Source: Oscillospiraceae bacterium
GTDB lineage: Bacteria > Bacillota > Clostridia > Oscillospirales > Ruminococcaceae
Reading direction: 5' to 3'
NCBI GenBank assembly: GCA_019423755.1
Contig: JAHZAU010000011.1
Span: forward strand, 4,109-68,108
DNA length: 64,000 nt
Part shown: positions 24,994 through 33,349 of the stretch, piece by piece
Position numbering within the stretch: the stretch's first letter is position 1
Layout of the letters: each line of letters starts with the position of its first letter
Notes under the pieces: generated by a model
Told to the model about the DNA's origin: nothing
Databases searched by the model: none
What the model saw: the letters and a program-made list of their open reading frames with translations, nothing else
Made by a program: the position numbers and the translations under genes

Positions 24994-26060
24994 GCCGCGC
25001 CTCCTGTCCATTCCTCCACCGCCGGTGCCTCACAGCAGATCTTCTCCCGCTGGGAGGGCGCCGTATCGGCCGCCGGTTTGAGCACCCGGCAGTTTGCCAC
25101 GCTTTCCTGGTCCAGCATCGCTTTAATGAGCGCCGCTGTGGTCAAGCTCTGACCCACCGCCAAATCCGCAACCAGGCGGCTTACTGCATCTTTGGCGGCC
25201 TCGATGGCGTCCGATGCGCTGAAGCCGTCCTGGGGCTGCACCTGCGCCTGGATCTCCACCTGCTTTTTGGCCGCCTGGGTCACCGTCACCACCACGTTAA
25301 GCTCCTTGACCTGGGCAAAATCCTGGCGCATCTGTTCCAGCAGCTCCTCCTGGACGCCTTCGCCGTCCACCACCACCTCCACGGTGCCGCTGCCGGAGGG
25401 GCGAGGGATCACCTTCACCGAAGCGACCCCCGGGTATCCCATGGCCATGTTGTAATAAAAGGCGCTGTTTGTCCCATTTGTAGCAAAACGGTAACTGTCC
25501 AGCAGGCGCTGGCGCAGTTCCTCGTCCCCTTCGGCCTCCTGACCGCCGACGGTGGGCTCCTGGGTCACCGCCTGGGCCACGCCCGGCACCGCGGAAACCA
25601 ACACCCGCACCGCACCGGCAGCGGTGTTGCCCTGCTCGCCCGCTTCCAGGCAGCGGATAGGTACCTGGACGCTCTCCTCGCCCGACGGGATCACCGCCTC
25701 CTCCTGGGTAGCAAAGCGGATGCTCCCCGCACCGGAGGTGGAAAGCTGGGTCCCCTGGGCGATCACGATCTCCCGGTCGGTGGGGCCGGTGCGGGTAAAT
25801 ATCGCCGTTCCCACCGCCGCCTGGGCCGGTTTTCGGCTCAGCCCCCGTTGGGCCGCGTGATATTCCAGCCAGGTACCGGTGGCAGTTTGGGCAAAGGACT
25901 GCCGCCTTGCCTCCTCCAACTCCTGCCAAAGGCCGTCCAGCACCTGAGCCAGCACCTGCAGCCGGATGCCGATGTCGCTGGCGTCCTCCGGCCGCATCCC
26001 AGCCAGCTGCTCGTAACGCTCCTGCATCTGCCCCAAAAGCTGGGCTCCTTTTTCTGTCAT
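24990..26060 (-). CDS. Baseplate J-like protein
   Basis: A 356-residue baseplate J/gp47 family protein (PBSX XkdT equivalent) that forms the ring of a contractile-tail baseplate. An N-terminal helical region is followed by the diagnostic ATGTWLEYHAAQRGL block (about 60-75), the beta-rich core and the GGQEAEGDEELRQRLLDS segment near 170. Length and motifs are normal. The start at 26060 follows AAAGGAGG. It overlaps the next gene by 4 nt. Confidence 0.9.
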   Translation of the reverse strand: MTEKGAQLLGQMQERYEQLAGMRPEDASDIGIRLQVLAQVLDGLWQELEEARRQSFAQTATGTWLEYHAAQRGLSRKPAQAAVGTAIFTRTGPTDREIVIAQGTQLSTSGAGSIRFATQEEAVIPSGEESVQVPIRCLEAGEQGNTAAGAVRVLVSAVPGVAQAVTQEPTVGGQEAEGDEELRQRLLDSYRFATNGTNSAFYYNMAMGYPGVASVKVIPRPSGSGTVEVVVDGEGVQEELLEQMRQDFAQVKELNVVVTVTQAAKKQVEIQAQVQPQDGFSASDAIEAAKDAVSRLVADLAVGQSLTTAALIKAMLDQESVANCRVLKPAADTAPSQREKICCEAPAVEEWTGGAA

Positions 26061-26073
26061 GCCGTATCCTCCT

Positions 26074-26424
26074 TTATCCGATCTCCAAAACGGCCTCCTG
26101 GCTCTGGCCGTCGCACTGCAGGCCCACCGTCACCGTCAGCCGCCCGGCCTCCCCCGGCTCGCACCGGACCCACGCCGCGCGTACCCCCGGCAGCGGCAGC
26201 AGCGCCTCCTGAGCCATCTGCAAGGCCCGTTCCTCCCGCTGCTGGGGAGAGACCTGCCCCAGCTGGGCAAAGCGGCTGCCCAGCTGCGGGGCGGTTTCCA
26301 GCGCCCCGCGGGGTACCACCAGCCGGACCACCGCCTGTTGGAGCAGCTCGTCCTCCCCCTGGATGGGCTGGGGCAGACCACGCTCGTCTACAGCAAAATC
26401 CCCGTTTACCAGCAAGGTATCCAT
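26074..26424 (-). CDS. Baseplate gp25/XkdS-like protein (DUF2634)
   Basis: A 116-residue protein in the position of xkdS. The N-terminal NGDFAVDERGLPQPIQGEDELLQQAVVRLVVPRG pattern (only key parts are diagnostic: D-x-x-G and the QA-x-x-RL strand) is that of gp25/W-like baseplate proteins. These form the wedge together with the J protein. AAAGGAGG precedes the start at 26424; the preceding gene stops 2 nt upstream. Confidence 0.75.
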   Translation of the reverse strand: MDTLLVNGDFAVDERGLPQPIQGEDELLQQAVVRLVVPRGALETAPQLGSRFAQLGQVSPQQREERALQMAQEALLPLPGVRAAWVRCEPGEAGRLTVTVGLQCDGQSQEAVLEIG

Positions 26425-26426
26425 GC

Positions 26427-26783
26427 CTACTCCTCCTTTTTCCAGCTGCCGTCGGGCCCCAGCGCCCAGCCGTTGATGACCACCTGGCCGTCCGCCCGCA
26501 GCAGGATGGACGCCCCCGCCGCGTTTTGCAGCAGAAGTTCTCCCTCTTTCAGGGGCGGCTCCTCCTCCTGTACCGCCCCCAGGCAGAGCGGCCGGCCCTG
26601 GGCCGTTACCCAAAGCAGCGCCTCCCCCTGGGGCGGCCGGACATAAACGCCATAAGGCAGGCATCGGGCCGCCCCGCGGCTGGCGCAGTCTCCCACCAGC
26701 TCGCCGCCCACAGCGGTCTGTCCGGCCTGAAGTTCCAGCCCCAGCGCCGCCTTGCCGCGGGCTACCTGTTTTGCAAGCCACAT
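26427..26783 (-). CDS. Baseplate spike/assembly protein V-like (XkdR position)
   Basis: A 118-residue protein that occupies the xkdR position. The C-terminal half, ELLLQNAAGASILLRAD then GQVVINGWALGPDG, has the repeating beta-helix character of gpV-type spike proteins, which puncture the target envelope. The N-terminal half forms a small OB-like barrel. It is short for a complete spike and has no visible His-rich iron tip. The start follows GGAGAGG. Assignment rests on position and sequence character. Confidence 0.6.
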   Translation of the reverse strand: MWLAKQVARGKAALGLELQAGQTAVGGELVGDCASRGAARCLPYGVYVRPPQGEALLWVTAQGRPLCLGAVQEEEPPLKEGELLLQNAAGASILLRADGQVVINGWALGPDGSWKKEE

Positions 26784-26811
26784 ACGCAGCCTCTCCTTTC
26801 TCGATCTTTCT

Positions 26812-27708
26812 CTACCAAAGCACCACCCGGGTAAAGGCTCCGCCGCTGCCAAACCGCAGCTCCGCCTCCCTTACCTCGCCCCAGCGCTCGTCCTCCAGCA
26901 GCACCTGGTCCCCGGGGCGGATGGGCCGCAGGCCGGAGATGACCCACTCCCAGCTTTCCTGCCCCTGCCAGGACTCCTCCAACCGGCGCCGGGCGTCGGC
27001 CTCCGGCTGGCGGGCCCACTGGGGCGCCGGTACGGCGTACCGCTCCCGCAGGATCTTCCCGCTTTGGGCCGCGGCGCTGTCCTCCCAGGTGTAGTACAGC
27101 CCGTCCTCGTTGCGGACATACACCCGGGAAAGGGGCCGGTACCGGTCCCAGCTGTGCCGGCGGGAAACCACCTGTCCCGCCGGGATGACCCAAGCCTTGG
27201 CCTCAGGGGATTTGAGCACCACCTGCCGCCCCTTCCAGACCCACGGCTCCCGCCCGGTGAGCAGCGCGCACAGCCCGGCAAAAGCTTCCCAGCGGCTGCT
27301 GCCTCGGGCCACGGTGTACTGGTCCAGGTAGCCGTTCTGCCCCACTCGGTCCACAAAACCCAGCGGGTACAGATAATCGGCAAACACCTGCCCCAGCGTC
27401 GCCCCAAAGTATTCCCTGGGACAAGCCTCGTTGTCCAGCAGAAGGGCCCCGCGGCTGCGGGCGGTCAGTTCCAGGCGGCTGCCCTTGCCGTCCCGGACCA
27501 TCTCCTGACTGTCCACCTGCCCGGAGAACAGCTCCTCCTCCCCGTCGGTCACCCGCACCACGCAAAGCTGTTCCGGCTCCTGCTGCAGGCAAAACACCGC
27601 CTTCAGGCTATCCGCCGGGGAGTCCTGCCCGCACACCAAGGAAAACTGCTCCGGATGGCTCAGGCACAGACTGCCGGAGCCCACTCCTTCCAGATAAAAC
27701 TCCAACAT
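26812..27708 (-). CDS. Tail hub protein, gpD/XkdQ-like
   Basis: A 298-residue protein of the phage late control D / XkdQ hub family, which forms the central ring below the tube. The N-terminal barrel, the region WEAFAGLCALLTGREPWVWKG with its buried Trp, and the C-terminal GLRPIRPGDQVLLED barrel entry are typical. It keeps normal length. It is one of the larger proteins of the cluster. No lysozyme domain is fused. Confidence 0.72.
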   Translation of the reverse strand: MLEFYLEGVGSGSLCLSHPEQFSLVCGQDSPADSLKAVFCLQQEPEQLCVVRVTDGEEELFSGQVDSQEMVRDGKGSRLELTARSRGALLLDNEACPREYFGATLGQVFADYLYPLGFVDRVGQNGYLDQYTVARGSSRWEAFAGLCALLTGREPWVWKGRQVVLKSPEAKAWVIPAGQVVSRRHSWDRYRPLSRVYVRNEDGLYYTWEDSAAAQSGKILRERYAVPAPQWARQPEADARRRLEESWQGQESWEWVISGLRPIRPGDQVLLEDERWGEVREAELRFGSGGAFTRVVLW

Positions 27709-27714
27709 CCCGCC

Positions 27715-28074
27715 TTAGGCCCCCCTTTCTTCCAGGAAGCGCACCTGATACCGCACCCAGCGGTCGCCGCCCTGGCCCAGAAGGGTCAGGCTCTCCCATA
27801 CGGCGTTCATGGGTTCCAGCCCCGCGCCGGACAGTACCTGCCCTTCCCCCTGGGAAAAGGCCTCCCGCATCCGGGCAAACTGCTCCATAGGGGACAGCCC
27901 TTCCTCCCAAAACAGCTCGCCCTCGCCTTCCACCACGCACAGCCCCGGCCCCAGGTTCTGTAAGGTCCCGCCGGTGCCCCAGCAGAGGCTGGCCGCCGTC
28001 TCCTGGCGGTAGCGTACCGTCAGGCTGGCCGGGTTGTGGCGAAATTCATACTCGCCAAACCGCAGATTGTTCAT
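27715..28074 (-). CDS. Tail/baseplate-associated protein (XkdP position, no LysM)
   Basis: A 119-residue protein in the slot of PBSX xkdP. It begins NNLRFGEYEFRHNP, a pattern found at the N-terminus of tail-terminal hub proteins that in other phages continue into a LysM or peptidoglycan-binding domain. Here the C-terminal extension is absent. The start codon overlaps the stop of the previous gene as ATGA. Function is inferred only from position and the N-terminal pattern. Confidence 0.5.
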   Translation of the reverse strand: MNNLRFGEYEFRHNPASLTVRYRQETAASLCWGTGGTLQNLGPGLCVVEGEGELFWEEGLSPMEQFARMREAFSQGEGQVLSGAGLEPMNAVWESLTLLGQGGDRWVRYQVRFLEERGA

Positions 28075-28439
28075 CGTCTTCCCTCCCCGCCTAAGCTTTG
28101 ATACCGGCGGGCCAGCCGTTCCAGCTCCCGGGAAAGCTCCCCCGCCTGCTGGCCCTGGGGGTCCGCGTCCTCCCAGCGGGGCGGCTTCCAGTCCGAAGGC
28201 TGGGCCTGCGGCCAATCCACCGGCTCGCTTTCCTCCCAACGCTGGGCCAGCCGGGGAAGCGCTCTCTCCTCCCCGCCGGCGTCCGGCAAAGCGGTCCGCA
28301 CCGTTTCCGGGGCCGCAGAAGTCTCGGAAGCCTCCTGCTCTGCCCTGGGGGCCGGTTCCGGCTTCCCGGACGCTGCTTCCTCCTTCTGGGGCCACAGCCA
28401 GCGCTGTACCGCCGCCCAAAACTGCTGCATCGCCGCCAT
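28071..28439 (-). CDS. Unknown 122-aa protein at the tape-measure/chaperone locus
   Basis: I do not recognise this protein. It lies directly after the tube gene, where PBSX-type phages place xkdN and then the long tape-measure gene xkdO. It has an amphipathic Trp-rich N-terminus (AMQQFWAAVQRWLWPQ), a Glu/Ala/Pro-rich disordered centre and a C-terminal helix rich in Arg and Glu. Nothing longer that could act as a tape measure exists in the cluster. It could be a tube chaperone or a drastically shortened ruler. The start directly abuts the tube-gene stop. Confidence 0.55.
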   Translation of the reverse strand: MAAMQQFWAAVQRWLWPQKEEAASGKPEPAPRAEQEASETSAAPETVRTALPDAGGEERALPRLAQRWEESEPVDWPQAQPSDWKPPRWEDADPQGQQAGELSRELERLARRYQSLGGEGRR

Positions 28440-28811
28440 CTACATCTTCATCCTTCCTGTGGCCACCGCCGTCACCTTTTCCAGGATCACCTCGTCCACC
28501 CCGGCAGACTGCACGATCTCCGACCACTGACAGCCGGTGAAGACCTCCTGCCCGTCGGGCTTCACGATGACCAGGCTAAAGTCCTGCATGCCGTAAAAAT
28601 CCACCTCGCCGTCGCAGAGGCACACCCGGGAAAACTCCACCTGATGCCGCACCCGGCCGCCGACGGTGCCCACCGGCTCCTCCGAGCCGAAGGCCTCCAC
28701 GTAGCGGCTCTCCCGGGAGGAACGCACCCGGTAGCTTTGAGCCGCCGCCAGACGCTTGCCGTCCACTTCCAGGTAAACCTGGGCGCTGGTAGGAATTGTT
28801 ACCAATGCCAT
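28440..28811 (-). CDS. Phage tail tube protein (XkdM-like)
   Basis: A 123-residue protein immediately after the sheath gene. It has the YVEAFGSEEPVGTVGGRVRH beta-hairpin region and the FYGMQDFSLVIVKPDG strand pattern of XkdM-type tubes of contractile tails. Tail-tube length and position are normal. It polymerises inside the sheath and forms the channel for DNA. Pairing with sheath, hub and J protein shows that a full contractile tail type is encoded. Confidence 0.78.
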   Translation of the reverse strand: MALVTIPTSAQVYLEVDGKRLAAAQSYRVRSSRESRYVEAFGSEEPVGTVGGRVRHQVEFSRVCLCDGEVDFYGMQDFSLVIVKPDGQEVFTGCQWSEIVQSAGVDEVILEKVTAVATGRMKM

Positions 28812-28825
28812 GGAACCTCACCTCC

Positions 28826-29890
28826 TTACAGCTGCACCAGGGCGGTCAGATAGATCTGGCTCCATACCGCCGCCAGCGTCAGCTCCATCTCCACCTGACA
28901 CACCGAGGGGTCGTCGCTGTCGCGGAAGGCCACCGGCGGCGCAAATTCCACCAGCAGACCCTTTCGGCGCTGTTCTTCCAGTGCCACGGCAGTCTGGGCC
29001 GCCACCGCGTCCTCGTCCATCCCCACTTTCTGGGAAAGGAGCCCCTGCAGACGCTGGCGCACCGCCTGCATCACCGCGTCGATCATCAGCACGGTGTTCA
29101 CCGGCAGGAAGGTTCGGTCCTCCTCCTCGCCGGTTTTGGTGCGGGTGGTCACCGCCCGGACGCAGACCGGCACGCCGTCCTGCATTTCCAGCACCGTCAC
29201 CCCCGCTCCCAGCAGGGTTTCCAGCACTTCCTCCTCCACCGCTTCCACGCCGCCCGCCAGGGCGATCTCCCGGTTGCAGAAGGATTCCCCCGCCTGGGCC
29301 GCTGCCAGCATCCCGGCCACCGCCGCCGCGGAGAGCATGGGGCTGCCTTCTTCGCCTTCTTTGTCGCTGCCCGCCTGGCACACAAGCACCAAACGCTCGC
29401 TGTTGCAGCTTCCGGCGGCCTGCTTGGCGCTTTCCGAGTCCTCGCACCAGCCGACGGCGATCTTCTCTCGCTCCCGGCTGCTGCACTGGGCCATGGCTTC
29501 GGCCAGTTTTGCGGCGGCTTCGGTGCCGCCCGCGGCGCAGCAGACCACGCCCGGGCGACGGATCTCCCCCAGCTTCGGCAGCGCCGCATAGATGGCCGCG
29601 TCCTCCGGCTTGCTGCCGTCAATGGTCACCGGCAGGGCGTAGACGCCCTCCACCCCGCTTTCCAGCAGGATCTTCGCCATGCGGTAAAGGCCGCTGTCTT
29701 CCGGGGAAAAATACCCTTCCAGCTGGCTTATGCGTTCCAGCTTGACCACGCCGCCCGCCGGCAGGCTGACCCCTTCCCGGGTCTTGGCCCCAGCGCAGAC
29801 AAACGCCCAGCCCTGGCGGCTGCCCCGGTAGCGGTTTCGCAGATCATACCGGGAATAGACCCCGGGACGATATGTCGTTTGATTCATCAT
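28826..29890 (-). CDS. Contractile tail sheath protein (XkdK-like)
   Basis: A 354-residue tail sheath protein. It opens with the extended strand TTYRPGVYSRYDLRNRYRG, the N-terminal arm that knits sheath subunits together, and has the ITT-like central domain and the C-terminal EMELTLAAVWSQIYLTALVQL strand. It should contract to drive the tube into a target. The ATG at 29890 overlaps the stop of the previous gene as ATGA and follows AAGGAG. Confidence 0.88.
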   Translation of the reverse strand: MMNQTTYRPGVYSRYDLRNRYRGSRQGWAFVCAGAKTREGVSLPAGGVVKLERISQLEGYFSPEDSGLYRMAKILLESGVEGVYALPVTIDGSKPEDAAIYAALPKLGEIRRPGVVCCAAGGTEAAAKLAEAMAQCSSREREKIAVGWCEDSESAKQAAGSCNSERLVLVCQAGSDKEGEEGSPMLSAAAVAGMLAAAQAGESFCNREIALAGGVEAVEEEVLETLLGAGVTVLEMQDGVPVCVRAVTTRTKTGEEEDRTFLPVNTVLMIDAVMQAVRQRLQGLLSQKVGMDEDAVAAQTAVALEEQRRKGLLVEFAPPVAFRDSDDPSVCQVEMELTLAAVWSQIYLTALVQL

Positions 29891-30384
29891 TCTTCTCCTT
29901 CCTTCTCCCCCGCAGGCGGGCTCAGCCGGGCGGTGAGCGCCACAGCCTCTGCCTGCCAAAGCGGCGGAGCATCCTCCTGCCGGATGCCGAACCGGCACAC
30001 CACCTGGGCGGAAGCGGATACCCCGCCCAGCACGCCGCGCTCCCGCAGGCTGCCGCCGGTCACTTCCAGTACAGCGATCTCCCGCTGGTCAAAGCACAGC
30101 TTCTGCGCCGCCTCTTCCAGCAGTTCCAGGCATCCGCTGCCGTCGGGAGCAAACAGCTCCAACCGGTACACCGCCTGGGCCTGGCGCATGCGGGCGCCGT
30201 CGGGGCGGGACCCTTCTCCCAGCCCCATGGACCCCAGCTTCACCTGCTCTAACTCCACCGTAATGAGCGGACGCCGCAGCGGCGCGGGGCCTTCCTGCGC
30301 GCCGTAGCCCTTCTTTACCATCGCCCCACCGCAGCCTTCCAGCAGACGGCAAAGCGCATCACCAAGCTGCCGCAGTTCCTTCAT
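29887..30384 (-). CDS. Phage tail completion/neck protein (xkdI/J position)
   Basis: A 165-residue protein between the head-joining genes and the sheath, in the xkdI/xkdJ position. It contains a basic patch (KKGYGAQE), central beta strands and an acidic C-terminus. No named motif is visible. It overlaps the preceding gene by 26 nt and the sheath by 4 nt. Role in capping the tail or joining it to the head is inferred from position. Confidence 0.6.
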   Translation of the reverse strand: MKELRQLGDALCRLLEGCGGAMVKKGYGAQEGPAPLRRPLITVELEQVKLGSMGLGEGSRPDGARMRQAQAVYRLELFAPDGSGCLELLEEAAQKLCFDQREIAVLEVTGGSLRERGVLGGVSASAQVVCRFGIRQEDAPPLWQAEAVALTARLSPPAGEKEGEE

Positions 30385-30709
30385 CGCCAGCCTCCTCCCG
30401 CATCAAAAGCGCCCACACATAGGCCACGCCGCTCCTGGCCGGGACGTCCTGACGGTCCAGCACCCAAAAGCACCTTCCCCCGTCCAGGACCTGGTCCCCG
30501 ACCCGAAGACCCTGCGCCAGCCCTCTGGCCGGCAGCAGCGCTACCCACTTTCGGTCCGGTACCCGGCCGGATACCATGACCTTCCGGCCGCTTTGCCGGT
30601 CCAGCACCGGGTAGAGCACCCCGCGCAGCTTCTCCTCCTGCTGCCCCTGCCGGATCACCAGCTCCTGCCCGGCCCAGCTGAGCAGCCGTTCGATCTGTCT
30701 TGCTGTCAT
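30359..30709 (-). CDS. Head-tail joining protein (xkdH position)
   Basis: A 116-residue protein with a beta-barrel-like sequence (VLYPVLDRQSGRKVMVSG, RVGDQVLDGGRCFWVLDRQD) typical of head-closure stoppers, in the xkdH position. I use the ATG at 30709, 7 nt after GGAG; a GTG one codon upstream is possible. It overlaps the next gene. Assigned by position. Confidence 0.6.
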   Translation of the reverse strand: MTARQIERLLSWAGQELVIRQGQQEEKLRGVLYPVLDRQSGRKVMVSGRVPDRKWVALLPARGLAQGLRVGDQVLDGGRCFWVLDRQDVPARSGVAYVWALLMREEAGDEGTAAAW

Positions 30710-30713
30710 CACG

Positions 30714-31052
30714 CTACTCCAATCCCATCAACGCCACGCCCCAGTGGTCCAGCAGGTCGCCGATCCACTCCCAGGCGTCGCGGCTGTCCTCCGGCGCACC
30801 GTAGGAGGCGCTGACCTCCCCCAGCCGGAAGCTTTGGGCCCCGTCGGTCAGCCGCAGCCGCACCTGCTGGGCCGCCAGCATAGCCGCACACAGCTCCAAG
30901 CGTTCCCGGTTCGACTCCTGGTCCACCCCGGGCCGCAGACGGGCCAGCACCCGCTGGCAGCAGGCGTCGCACACCTCCTGCCAGACGGCGGCCTCCTCCT
31001 GGGTCAGCCCGACCAGCTGCGCCATCTTCCGGCATACTGCTTGCTGATCCAT
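30714..31052 (-). CDS. Head completion/connector protein
   Basis: A 112-residue mostly helical protein that follows the capsid gene, where phages encode the adaptor that binds the portal ring (yqbG-like). The two helices around LTQEEAAVWQEVCDACCQRVLARL and the C-terminal SYGAPEDSRDAWEWIGDLLDHW segment fit that role. Five cysteines are present, unusual for an adaptor. Function is inferred from position. Confidence 0.6.
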   Translation of the reverse strand: MDQQAVCRKMAQLVGLTQEEAAVWQEVCDACCQRVLARLRPGVDQESNRERLELCAAMLAAQQVRLRLTDGAQSFRLGEVSASYGAPEDSRDAWEWIGDLLDHWGVALMGLE

Positions 31053-31064
31053 CTTCCGTCCTCC

Positions 31065-32060
31065 TTAGGCCAGTACCTTGACCGCGTCGGGGAACAGCTT
31101 GGAAAAACCGGTGGTCGCGGTGACCGCCGCGCGTTCCAGCTGGCAGTCGATGAGCTTGTCATACTCCACGCTGACGCCGCCGGCGCTGACCATTTCCAGC
31201 GCAAAGCGCTTGTCCAGACCGACGATCTTGCCCTCGGGCACCGCAGCCGAGCGGATGACCTTGGCGCCCAGCGGGGTGGTCAGACAGCCGGTGCCCTGGA
31301 AGTTAAGACCGGTGTTGGGGTCCTGCAGCTCCGGGATCTGCAGCAGCTTGAGCATCATGTCCGGGGACACCAGCATGACGTTCATCTGATACTCGCCGAA
31401 GCTGTTCCACAGGTTGAGCAGGTCCTGATAGGTCAGGCTGTCCGGCTCGGCCAGGCTTACCACCTCGGCGGCATCGCCGCTGCCGTCGCCGTTGATGAGC
31501 ACATCCACCGCGTCGCGCAGCTGGGCGCGGCCAATGGAGCAACCGATCTGCTTGAGCACCACGGTGAACAGGTCGATCTTCTGGTACTTCATCGACTCAT
31601 AAGAGGCAGAAAGCAGACGGCCTCTCTTTTTCAGATGCACCAGGCTGTCCTTGAGGCGGATGGTAGTCTCGGGGATGAAGGCGCCCTCCTCCACCACGGA
31701 AGCCTCCTCCTCGGGCTTGGACACCATAGAGCGGTAATCCATGGCGTCGATGATGGTGTGCGCGGCGCAGATCTCTTCCAGCACCGGGGTCTCCTCTACG
31801 CCCTGGCCCACCGCTCTGGCCACATATTCCGGGAAGAGCGCAGCGCTGCCGGAGCTTGCAAAGAACTTCTGCAGACTGTCGCTCTGCTTGCCTGACACCT
31901 TGATGTCGTAGCGCTTGAGCTGTCTCTGGAAGGCGTCATAACCTTCCAGCTCGGTGTGGCGGTACTGCGCCGAGGGGTCCATCTTTTCCAGCTGGGCGCA
32001 GAAGCCGCCCTTTGCCTTGTACAGATCGCGGTTGAGGTTTACATTTTTGTAGTTTTCCAT
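31065..32060 (-). CDS. Major capsid protein (HK97 fold)
   Basis: A 331-residue major capsid protein. The pattern VLEEICAAHTIIDAMDYRSMVSKP, the EEGAFIPET region, and the central VLINGDGSGDA segment with the following LLNLWNSFGEYQMNVMLVSPDM strand are those of HK97-fold capsids in XkdG-type phages. About 60 N-terminal residues rich in charge could be a scaffold removed by the protease encoded upstream. Length is normal. Its presence rules out a simple headless tailocin. Confidence 0.88.
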   Translation of the reverse strand: MENYKNVNLNRDLYKAKGGFCAQLEKMDPSAQYRHTELEGYDAFQRQLKRYDIKVSGKQSDSLQKFFASSGSAALFPEYVARAVGQGVEETPVLEEICAAHTIIDAMDYRSMVSKPEEEASVVEEGAFIPETTIRLKDSLVHLKKRGRLLSASYESMKYQKIDLFTVVLKQIGCSIGRAQLRDAVDVLINGDGSGDAAEVVSLAEPDSLTYQDLLNLWNSFGEYQMNVMLVSPDMMLKLLQIPELQDPNTGLNFQGTGCLTTPLGAKVIRSAAVPEGKIVGLDKRFALEMVSAGGVSVEYDKLIDCQLERAAVTATTGFSKLFPDAVKVLA

Positions 32061-32084
32061 TGTGGCATCCTCCCTTTCTTCCCG

Positions 32085-32423
32085 TTAAAACAGGATCTCC
32101 ATGGTTTTGTCGGTCTCATTGACGCCCAGCACCAGCACACTGCCGCCTTCGGCGCTTTTGGCAAGGCCTGCGCCGGAGATGGCCGCGGTCTCAAAGCCCA
32201 CAGTGGGCGCGCCCTCGTCGGTGTACGGTACGACGGCATGACCGCCGGTCTGCACCAGAGCAAAGTCGCCGCGTACCGCTTGCACGATGCCTACCATTCG
32301 GCCGGTATCGCCCTTTTTGACGGTATGCGCGCCCGCCATGACCACCAGGTCACCGGCCTGCAGTTCGCCCTCGGCCTGCAGCGTCACATATTTTGCGTTG
32401 TATCCCTGTAAACTGATCTCCAT
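32085..32423 (-). CDS. Capsid decoration/cement-like protein (DUF2190-like)
   Basis: A 112-residue beta-rich protein just upstream of the capsid gene. The pattern LQAEGELQAGDLVVMAG followed by DTGRMVGIVQAVRGDFALVQTGG is that of DUF2190-like capsid-stabilising proteins. Such proteins bind the capsid surface. The start follows GGAGG. Confidence 0.65.
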   Translation of the reverse strand: MEISLQGYNAKYVTLQAEGELQAGDLVVMAGAHTVKKGDTGRMVGIVQAVRGDFALVQTGGHAVVPYTDEGAPTVGFETAAISGAGLAKSAEGGSVLVLGVNETDKTMEILF

Positions 32424-32442
32424 TGTGCCATCCTCCCGTTTC

Positions 32443-33348
32443 TTAGATCAAAAATCCGTCTTCTCTGCCGCCAGACACTTCCCCGCCGGCTGCGCCAAAC
32501 TGGCTCTGCGGCGCCGCCGCTTTGGCAATGCCGCCGCGTTCCTCCAAAAGCTGCTTCCAGCAGCGCAGCTCCCGCAGGCTCATGCGGCCCGCCGCTTCCA
32601 GCGCCTTTTGGGCCGCGCCGCTTTCCCCAGCCAGCTCGCCCAGCTGACGCATCAGCCCGCAGCGTACCTCACGGCTGTCCTCCTCCAAGATCTGGATGCG
32701 CTGGCAAAGGCGCTCGTACTCGCTCTTTTCCAGCACCACCTGCTCCTTCCAGCTTTTGAGCACCCCGGCCGCCGGCTGGGCCGGCACCGCTACAAAGGAC
32801 CACTCGTAGGCATCCTCCGGCTCCTCCAGCTCCCTCCAACAAAGGGTGCCGTCGTACTCCTGGCCGGGGCGGTGGCCGCAGCCGCCCAGACTGCCGCAGA
32901 TGGAGCATCTCTTCTGCTTCACACGGCAGCTGACGCTCACCTCCCTGCGGATGCCTCCCTCGATCTCCAGGATGGTGTCCTGGTTGCCCTGGGTGCGCAC
33001 CATGTAGGCCTTGGCCTCCAGGTAGCGGTACGGCCTGCCGTCCCGGGTCTGTCTTGTCGGGTCGGAGACCACACGGGTCTCGTAGATACGGGCCTGCTGG
33101 TTTTCGGCTCGGGCATCGTGGTCACAAAGGCCGGTCTTGCCCACGAACATGGGCGCCAGCGCTTCCAGCGCCTCGTCGCTGAAACGTTCGTAGTCCCGGT
33201 CGATGTCGTTGTCGCACAGCGCCATGCGGAAGGTGTACAGTTCCTCCGCCGTAAACTCCCGGCAGGTCAGCTGGTTGATCTTTTCCAGATCCTCCGCCTG
33301 GGGCACAAACTGCTTGGTCGCGCCGCTGTGGATTCGTTCTTCGGTCAT
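32443..33348 (-). CDS. Prohead protease / head maturation protein (XkdF-like)
   Basis: A 301-residue protein between portal and capsid. GKTGLCDHDAR (His77) and REVSVSC (Ser138/140) are placed as the His and Ser of phage prohead serine proteases. An adjacent CSICG...CGH cluster (148-159) may bind zinc. A C-terminal charged helical part (about 200-260) may act as scaffold. I use the ATG at 33348, 8 nt after AGGAGG; the portal stop lies 1 nt upstream. The catalytic residues appear intact, which supports a working head pathway. Confidence 0.75.
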   Translation of the reverse strand: MTEERIHSGATKQFVPQAEDLEKINQLTCREFTAEELYTFRMALCDNDIDRDYERFSDEALEALAPMFVGKTGLCDHDARAENQQARIYETRVVSDPTRQTRDGRPYRYLEAKAYMVRTQGNQDTILEIEGGIRREVSVSCRVKQKRCSICGSLGGCGHRPGQEYDGTLCWRELEEPEDAYEWSFVAVPAQPAAGVLKSWKEQVVLEKSEYERLCQRIQILEEDSREVRCGLMRQLGELAGESGAAQKALEAAGRMSLRELRCWKQLLEERGGIAKAAAPQSQFGAAGGEVSGGREDGFLI

Positions 33349-33349
33349 G

